Shown here in pieces: positions 15,619 to 19,964 of a DNA stretch of 19,964 bases. The notes under the pieces were generated by a model, which had not been told where the DNA came from, ran no database searches, and saw only the letters and a program-made list of their open reading frames with translations. The position numbers and the translations under genes were made by a program. Source of the stretch: an uncultured Cellvibrio sp. (GTDB lineage: Bacteria > Pseudomonadota > Gammaproteobacteria > Pseudomonadales > Cellvibrionaceae); the NCBI GenBank assembly GCA_946886255.1, contig CAMPIG010000030.1, forward strand, positions 1-19,964, read 5' to 3'. How positions within the stretch are numbered: the first letter of the stretch is position 1; each line of letters opens with the position of its first letter.

Positions 15619-16803
15619 ATGATTATCAAACCAAAAGTACGTGGTTTTATTTGTATCAATGCCCATCCCCAGGGTTGTGCGGCGAACGTTCAGGAGCAGA
15701 TCGCTTTCACCCAGCAAAAAGGCAAGGTGGAAGGTGGCCCCAAGAAAGTACTGGTGCTCGGCTGTTCCACCGGGTTTGGTCTGTCCTCCCGTATTACTGC
15801 CGCGTTTGGTAGCGGTGCAGACACTCTGGGTGTCTGCTTTGAGAAACCCCCGACAGAAGCCAAAACGGCTACTGCCGGCTACTACAACACTGCCGCTTTC
15901 CACGACGCAGCCGAAGCCGCCGGTCTTTACGCAAAGACCATTAATGGCGATGCCTTTTCTGATGCGTGTAAAGCTCAGGTCATTGAAGAATTGACGCACG
16001 GCATCGGCAAGGTGGATCTGGTGATATACAGCCTCGCCGCGCCCCGTCGTACCGACCCGAAAACCGGTGAGGTCTATAACTCTGTGCTCAAGCCCATCGG
16101 CCAAACCTATGTGTCCAAAGGGTTGAATACCGACACCTTGAAAATCTCAGAGATGGCTATTGAGCCTGCGTCTGACGAGGAAATTGCGCAGACCGTCAAG
16201 GTGATGGGCGGTGAAGACTGGGAGATGTGGATCGAGGCTCTCAAATCTGCGGACCTGCTGGCGGAAGGTTGCCAGACAGTTGCTTACACCTACCTGGGTG
16301 ACAAATTAACCTGGCCAATCTACGGTCGCGCCACCATCGGCAAGGCCAAAGAAGACCTCGACCGTGCCGCCAAAGTCCTCGACAGTAAACTTGCTGATCT
16401 GAACGGTCAGGCGCGCGTGGCGGTACTGAAAGCGGTCGTTACCCAAGCCAGCTCGGCGATTCCAGTGATGCCGTTATACCTGTCGATTCTCTTCAAAGTC
16501 ATGAAGGAAGATGGCACCCACGAAGGTTGTATTGAGCAGATTCAACGCCTGTTCAAAGAATGCTTATATTCCGGCTCGCCACGAGTTGATGAGGCAGGGC
16601 GCTTACGCGTTGACGAATTGGAGCTTGACCCGAAAGTGCAGGCACGCGTTGAGGAAATCTGGCCCAAAGTCACCGAAGAAAACCTGTTTGAACTGACCGA
16701 CTATAAAGGCTACAACCAGGAATTCCTCAAGCTGTTCGGTTTTGGCGCCAAGGGTGTGGATTACGATGCAGAAACCAGCCCACTGGTCAGCACAAATTTT
16801 TAA
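15619..16803 (+). CDS. fabV: FabV-type trans-2-enoyl-ACP/CoA reductase (NADH)
   Basis: 394 aa, full length for FabV. The N-terminal [20 protein letters not shown] and the NAD-binding [11 protein letters not shown] (48-58) are characteristic. The catalytic Y-x8-K pair of FabV is present as Y235 and K244 in [17 protein letters not shown] and the C-terminal [15 protein letters not shown] also fit. FabV performs the last step of the fatty acid elongation cycle, reducing trans-2-enoyl thioesters, and is known for low triclosan sensitivity compared with FabI. Cytoplasmic. It is followed by a hairpin and then a HAD nucleotidase gene on the same strand. Assignment is firm. Confidence 0.97.
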   Translation: MIIKPKVRGFICINAHPQGCAANVQEQIAFTQQKGKVEGGPKKVLVLGCSTGFGLSSRITAAFGSGADTLGVCFEKPPTEAKTATAGYYNTAAFHDAAEAAGLYAKTINGDAFSDACKAQVIEELTHGIGKVDLVIYSLAAPRRTDPKTGEVYNSVLKPIGQTYVSKGLNTDTLKISEMAIEPASDEEIAQTVKVMGGEDWEMWIEALKSADLLAEGCQTVAYTYLGDKLTWPIYGRATIGKAKEDLDRAAKVLDSKLADLNGQARVAVLKAVVTQASSAIPVMPLYLSILFKVMKEDGTHEGCIEQIQRLFKECLYSGSPRVDEAGRLRVDELELDPKVQARVEEIWPKVTEENLFELTDYKGYNQEFLKLFGFGAKGVDYDAETSPLVSTNF

Positions 16804-16816
16804 ATAATACTAGCGT

Positions 16817-16835
16817 CCCGGCGCGTGGCGCCGGG
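16817..16835 (+). terminator. GC-rich hairpin between fabV and the nucleotidase gene
   Basis: CCCGGCGC (16817-16824) and GCGCCGGG (16828-16835) form a perfect 8-bp stem with a 3-nt GTG loop, starting 14 nt after the fabV stop. No T-run follows, so it is more likely an mRNA-stabilising or processing structure than a strong terminator. Confidence 0.45.
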
Positions 16836-16854
16836 TGTGCATACAGGAGCAGGA

Positions 16855-17448
16855 ATGCGTAGACGTATTGCGATTGATATGGATGAAACTATTGTTGATA
16901 CGCTGTCTCGTCACATCCAGTGGTACAACGAGGAGTTCAATCAACGGTTGACCAAGGCTGATCTGGCAGGTGCCAAGATTTATCAGCGGGTACCGGTGGA
17001 GCATGTTGCATGCGTGCGTGCTTATCCTGATGATCCGCGTTTCTTTGCCGATCTGGTACCGCATGATGATGCTATCAGCGTTATTCAGACATTACATGAA
17101 GACTATGAAATCGTAATCGCTACGGCGGCAATGGAACATCCGACATCCTTTACTGCAAAGTATGAATGGTTAGTGCAACACCTTCCGTTCCTGTCGCCGA
17201 TGAATTTTATTTTCTGCGGCAAGAAATATCTGGTGAATGCTGACTATCTTATCGACGACAGTGCACGCCATTTTGTGGGTTTTAAAGGAACCGGTGTGCT
17301 GTATACCGCACCGCATAATGTCAAGGATCCGGCCGATATACGGGTTGATAATTGGCAACAGGTATTAAGCTTCTTCACCACCGGACTTGCTGGGGAAATA
17401 GACTATAAAGCGTCGAAAGAAGCTTCGGCTGTTGAGGTCGGTGTTTGA
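16855..17448 (+). CDS. 5'(3')-deoxyribonucleotidase-like HAD protein (NT5C family)
   Basis: 197 aa from the ATG at 16855, where AGGAG sits five bases upstream. An earlier GTG at 16825 lies inside the fabV hairpin loop and is rejected. HAD motifs: IAIDMDETIVDT (nucleophile D8 and general acid D10), IVIATAAM (motif II), FCGKKYLVNADYLIDDS (motif III lysine and the motif IV aspartate pair). The pattern matches the 5'-nucleotidase deoxy cytosolic type C family, which dephosphorylates deoxynucleoside monophosphates. Substrate range in bacteria is uncertain. Cytoplasmic, and possibly co-transcribed with fabV. Confidence 0.85.
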   Translation: MRRRIAIDMDETIVDTLSRHIQWYNEEFNQRLTKADLAGAKIYQRVPVEHVACVRAYPDDPRFFADLVPHDDAISVIQTLHEDYEIVIATAAMEHPTSFTAKYEWLVQHLPFLSPMNFIFCGKKYLVNADYLIDDSARHFVGFKGTGVLYTAPHNVKDPADIRVDNWQQVLSFFTTGLAGEIDYKASKEASAVEVGV

Positions 17449-17491
17449 ATTGCCTGGCAGTTCGGGATCTGAGGCTGCTTCAGCTGAAACG

Positions 17492-18397
17492 ATGAAACCT
17501 ATGTCTCTATATCGACATGTTATCGGTTTATTGACCAGCGTATTGTTCTTGCTGATCACGCTGCTGGCATTTATTCCTCTGCTGCCCCTGGCGTTGGCGA
17601 AACGCCTGATTCCCTCACGTCGATGGCAAAAATACTGTAATCGCGCATTGGACTGGATTGCCAGTCGCTGGATTGATCTCAATAGTGCGCATCAAGCGCT
17701 GCTGACCCGCACGGATATTCATCTGGAGGGTGACCTGAACCTGAGTCGCCATGAGTGGTACATGATGGTCTCTAACCATCAGTCCTGGGTCGATATCCTG
17801 GTGTTGCTGCGGGTGTTTAATGGCCGCATTCCCTACGTTAAATTTTTCCTGAAGAAATCCCTGATCTGGGTGCCGCTCCTCGGTATTGCCTGGTGGGCAT
17901 TGGAATTTCCCTTCATGCGGCGCTACACCAAAGAGGAAATCGAACGCGATCCCTCGTTGAAAGGCAAAGACGTAGAAGAAACCCGTCGCGCCTGTGAAAA
18001 ATATCGCCACAACCCGGTGACGATCATCAACTATCTCGAAGGCACTCGGTTTACGCCGGAAAAGCATACGCAACAGCAATCGCCTTACCAAAATCTTTTG
18101 ATTCCCAGAGCTGGCGGCCTTGCATTTACCCTGGCGGCAATGGACGGGCAACTGCACAGCCTGCTGGATGTCACCATTTATTATCCGCACGGGAACCCCA
18201 CTTACTGGGAATATGCGTCGGGTAAAGTGAGTCGTGTTGAGATTCATGTGCGTCAAGTGCCGATTCCAAAAGATTTATTGGGCGACTACGCCAACAACGC
18301 CCAATTCCGTCAGCATTTCCAGGGGTGGGTTAACGCACTTTGGCATGAAAAGGACGCACAGCTTCTGAGAATGGCGCAGAAAAGTGCAAGCCAATAA
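17492..18397 (+). CDS. YihG-like 1-acylglycerol-3-phosphate acyltransferase
   Basis: 302 aa from the ATG at 17492. TTG and GTG codons further upstream would overlap or abut the nucleotidase stop and lack ribosome binding sites, while an ATG at 17501 is the other option. An N-terminal membrane helix (VIGLLTSVLFLLITLLAFIPLL) precedes the PlsC fold. The catalytic HX4D motif is NHQSWVD (H96, D101) and the phosphate-binding motif is YLEGTRFTPEKH (E183). VPLLGIAWWALEFPFMRRY and the RRACEKYRHNPVTIIN stretch match E. coli YihG closely, as I recall it. The enzyme adds an acyl chain to lysophosphatidic acid at the inner membrane, tuning phospholipid acyl composition. It follows fabV and the nucleotidase on +; a link through fatty acid supply is plausible. 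Its terminator overlaps the stop codon. Confidence 0.88.
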   Translation: MKPMSLYRHVIGLLTSVLFLLITLLAFIPLLPLALAKRLIPSRRWQKYCNRALDWIASRWIDLNSAHQALLTRTDIHLEGDLNLSRHEWYMMVSNHQSWVDILVLLRVFNGRIPYVKFFLKKSLIWVPLLGIAWWALEFPFMRRYTKEEIERDPSLKGKDVEETRRACEKYRHNPVTIINYLEGTRFTPEKHTQQQSPYQNLLIPRAGGLAFTLAAMDGQLHSLLDVTIYYPHGNPTYWEYASGKVSRVEIHVRQVPIPKDLLGDYANNAQFRQHFQGWVNALWHEKDAQLLRMAQKSASQ

Positions 18398-18406
18398 CGC
18401 ACTTTT
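18380..18406 (+). terminator. Terminator overlapping the acyltransferase stop codon
   Basis: AAAAGTGC (18380-18387) and GCACTTTT (18399-18406) form a perfect 8-bp stem. The 11-nt loop contains the TAA stop (18395-18397). A short T-rich tail (TTTTGTT) follows. The hairpin is AU-rich at its base, so termination may be partial. Confidence 0.6.
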
Positions 18407-18461
18407 GTTCTATGCTAGGGACACTTTGATTATCAGTCAGCAGATTAGCGGGAGGTTCACC

Positions 18462-18698
18462 ATGCTAGACACCTCTATCCACTCCCTGAGTGGCTTGTTT
18501 GCACAACTGGGTTTGCCCAACTCAAAAAAGGACATCGAAGCCTTTATTGAACAACACCGGCCATTGCCCCAGGCGGAACCGCTTTCCAAAGCGGGCTTCT
18601 GGAGCGAATCACAAGCTACATTCTTACGCGAAGCGGTGCTGAATGATTCTGACTGGGCTGAGGTAGTTGATGAGTTGAATGTATTATTGCGGGATTAA
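18462..18698 (+). CDS. DUF2789 family protein
   Basis: 78 aa from the ATG at 18462. GGGAGG (18450-18455) gives an excellent ribosome binding site, and the family begins with this MLDTSIHSLSGLF motif. The body matches DUF2789: LFAQLGLPNS, IEAFIEQHRPL, AGFWSESQATFLREAVLNDSDWAEVVDELN. The family is known mainly from Pseudomonas-like gammaproteobacteria and has no known function. It is soluble and helical. The gene stands between two hairpin terminators, so it is probably its own transcription unit, but no clear promoter hexamers were found in the 64-nt gap before it. Confidence 0.88.
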   Translation: MLDTSIHSLSGLFAQLGLPNSKKDIEAFIEQHRPLPQAEPLSKAGFWSESQATFLREAVLNDSDWAEVVDELNVLLRD

Positions 18699-18722
18699 CC
18701 AGCGGAAAAATACGGCCTGAAC

Positions 18723-18758
18723 AAAGGCATGCTCAGTGATGAGCATGCCTTTTGTGTT
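18723..18758 (+). terminator. Rho-independent terminator of the DUF2789 gene
   Basis: AAAGGCATGCTC (18723-18734) and GAGCATGCCTTT (18741-18752) form a perfect 12-bp stem with a 6-nt loop. The downstream sequence TTGTGTTTTT is T-rich. Confidence 0.88.
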
Positions 18759-18787
18759 TTTAGCGGGAGGGATTTGGGTAGAAAGGC

Positions 18788-19795
18788 TCACAGATATTTC
18801 TTAAACCAGTTCACCACGGTTTTACGGACTTCTTTTTCGTGTTCCCGCAATCCATGCCCTCCGTCTTCATAAATAACCAGACGGTAGGGGCGGTTTAGCG
18901 TCTGTAATTTTTCCGCCATCCGAATCGCACTAAAGGTAGTCACCCGCTGATCGCGCGCACCGTGCAATAACAGAACTGGCAAGTCTTTCGGTAACTCCTC
19001 AGCCCAGAATAAGGGTGAACGCTTGCGTAATTCAGTCGTTTTATTTTTCTCGTAATTGGGAATCCAGGTTTTGAATATACCTTCCATCTCCGAGCGAAAT
19101 GCTAATTCCGCTGTTATGTCCGATGGACCGGCTTGGGAGATTAATGCGCTAAAACGATCTGTTTGCCTGGCAGCGAGGAAGGCCATCATGCCGCCGCGGC
19201 TGGTGCCCCAGAGCCCGATTTTGTGCGGGTTGGCATGCGGTAATTGATCAATGATCGGCAGCAATGCCAATACATCAGTAACATCTTTTCCACCGAATTC
19301 ATCTTTTAGTCTATCCGGGTGCGGTTCTTTACCCAAACGCGCACCACGATACTGCGAACCGACCACGATAAAACCTTTTTCCAGCAAAGGGGAAAAGGTG
19401 TGCAGGCGGTAATGCGGAGGAATTGCCCCGGAGTCCGCGTTACCGCCCCGATTGTAGATAACAACAGGCAACTTCTGTGTCGGCACAATATGTTTAGGTG
19501 CAAGGTAAAAACCGCGCACGGTGAGGCCGTCGACAGTGTAATCAAAATCCAGACAGGTAAAGGCATTCGTCCAGGTTTGATAATTCTGTTGTGCCTTTTT
19601 GCGTGTTTTGGCGTTCAGGGGATGACGTTTTTCCAAATGAGCAGTAAAACTGTCCGCATCTTTAAAATTATCGCGATAACAGGATTGCACATTATCGGTG
19701 AGTGTATGAGGTAGTGGTTGAACGTCGCCGGCAACGGCACTGTGGCTTAGCCATACAATTAAAAACGCGGCAATCATGTGTTGTCTTATTTTCAT
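18788..19795 (-). CDS. Exported alpha/beta hydrolase (prolyl oligopeptidase/acyl-peptidase type)
   Basis: 335 aa from the ATG at 19795, preceded by GGAAGGA. A longer reading to 19906 would hide the signal peptide MKIRQHMIAAFLIVWLSHSAVA, cleaved after AVA. The catalytic triad is visible: the nucleophile elbow GTSRGG in GLWGTSRGGMMAFLAAR, the acid in LLHGARDQRV and the histidine in YEDGGHGLREHEK. The oxyanion region is VVIYNRGGNAD. The layout fits the S9-like dienelactone/prolyl oligopeptidase family without the beta-propeller. Peptidase and esterase activities both occur in this fold, so the substrate is open. Two cysteines early in the mature protein (SCYRDNF, FTCLDFD) could form a disulfide in the periplasm. 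It stands alone on -. Confidence 0.85.
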   Translation of the reverse strand: MKIRQHMIAAFLIVWLSHSAVAGDVQPLPHTLTDNVQSCYRDNFKDADSFTAHLEKRHPLNAKTRKKAQQNYQTWTNAFTCLDFDYTVDGLTVRGFYLAPKHIVPTQKLPVVIYNRGGNADSGAIPPHYRLHTFSPLLEKGFIVVGSQYRGARLGKEPHPDRLKDEFGGKDVTDVLALLPIIDQLPHANPHKIGLWGTSRGGMMAFLAARQTDRFSALISQAGPSDITAELAFRSEMEGIFKTWIPNYEKNKTTELRKRSPLFWAEELPKDLPVLLLHGARDQRVTTFSAIRMAEKLQTLNRPYRLVIYEDGGHGLREHEKEVRKTVVNWFKKYL

Positions 19796-19819
19796 AGTGT
19801 TCCTTCCCAGGTTGATGAG

Positions 19820-19843
19820 ATCCGGACCATACCGGATTTTTTT
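19820..19843 (+). terminator. Small hairpin with T-run in the hydrolase leader
   Basis: ATCCGG (19820-19825) and CCGGAT (19832-19837) form a 6-bp stem with a 6-nt loop, followed on + by a T-run to 19843. No + strand gene ends close by, so it may stop read-through into the next gene. In the - direction it sits as a hairpin before the hydrolase ribosome binding site. Confidence 0.5.
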
Positions 19844-19865
19844 CTTATTAAGAAGCCAGCTTTTT

Positions 19866-19894
19866 TTCAAACCCCCTGCTGCTTTGGCTATAAT
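19866..19894 (+). promoter_or_regulatory. Sigma70 promoter for the gene at the window end
   Basis: TTCAAA (19866-19871), a 17-nt spacer and a perfect TATAAT (19889-19894). The predicted start near 19901 leaves a leader of about 32 nt before the ATG at 19933. Confidence 0.65.
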
Positions 19895-19932
19895 CCCCAC
19901 CTTCACGCGTTAACCCGAGACAGCTTTCGCTT

Positions 19933-19964
19933 ATGTCACATTTCTCCCGCGCTTTGCTTGCTCC
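19933..19964 (+). CDS. Start of an unidentified gene, truncated by the window end
   Basis: Ten codons are visible (MSHFSRALLA). The gene is supported mainly by the good promoter upstream. No strong ribosome binding site precedes the ATG. Too little is present to suggest a family. Confidence 0.4.
   Translation, partial: MSHFSRALLA

Overview
The window looks like chromosomal DNA of a free-living, polysaccharide-degrading gammaproteobacterium, most plausibly of the Cellvibrio/Cellvibrionaceae type. The supports are a long secreted GH9 glycoside hydrolase, a 3-keto-disaccharide hydrolase-type DUF1080 protein, FabV enoyl reductase, a full-length YdiJ-type D-2-hydroxyglutarate dehydrogenase, a YihG-type acyltransferase and a DUF2789 protein. 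The genus is inferred from gene content recognised by eye and has not been checked by a search. No tRNA, rRNA, CRISPR array, insertion sequence, integrase or phage structural gene was seen.

Layout. (1) 1-1660: a compact four-gene operon on + (SPFH membrane protein, ribbon-helix-helix protein, two-helix glycine-rich membrane protein, DUF4177 protein). It is preceded by a TGATATC inverted repeat and closed by a strong bidirectional terminator. (2) 1667-3605: two genes on -, a FadR-type GntR regulator and a YhbW-like flavin-dependent oxidoreductase. (3) 3770-6256: the GH9 enzyme on +, with a terminator. (4) 6313-10863: three genes on -, TMEM220 family, DUF1080 and YdiJ (listed by increasing coordinate, so YdiJ is transcribed first). 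(5) 11149-13025: a translationally coupled holin-like membrane protein and a three-domain peptidoglycan hydrolase (M15 peptidase, PG-binding, GH19) on +, with no other phage genes nearby. (6) 13042-15208: a MAPEG protein and a single-Cache chemoreceptor on -. The chemoreceptor promoter carries LacI-family (NagR-like) palindromes. (7) 15619-18698: fabV, a 5'-deoxyribonucleotidase-like HAD protein, a YihG-like acyltransferase and DUF2789 on +. (8) 18788-19795: an exported alpha/beta hydrolase on -. After it, a good sigma70 promoter leads into a gene cut off by the window end.

How it fits together. The secreted GH9 enzyme, DUF1080 protein, exported hydrolase and chemoreceptor fit a life spent sensing and degrading polymers. 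The most unusual item is the stand-alone holin plus M15/PG-binding/GH19 cassette. It could be a domesticated prophage lysis pair, or the core of a lysis-based (type 10-like) release system; no spanin gene was recognised next to it. The second is the pair of GAYAACGTTGTC palindromes upstream of the chemoreceptor, one of which covers a perfect TTGACA -35 hexamer. This predicts repression by a LacI-family regulator, and GlcNAc/chitin catabolite control through NagR is the first guess.
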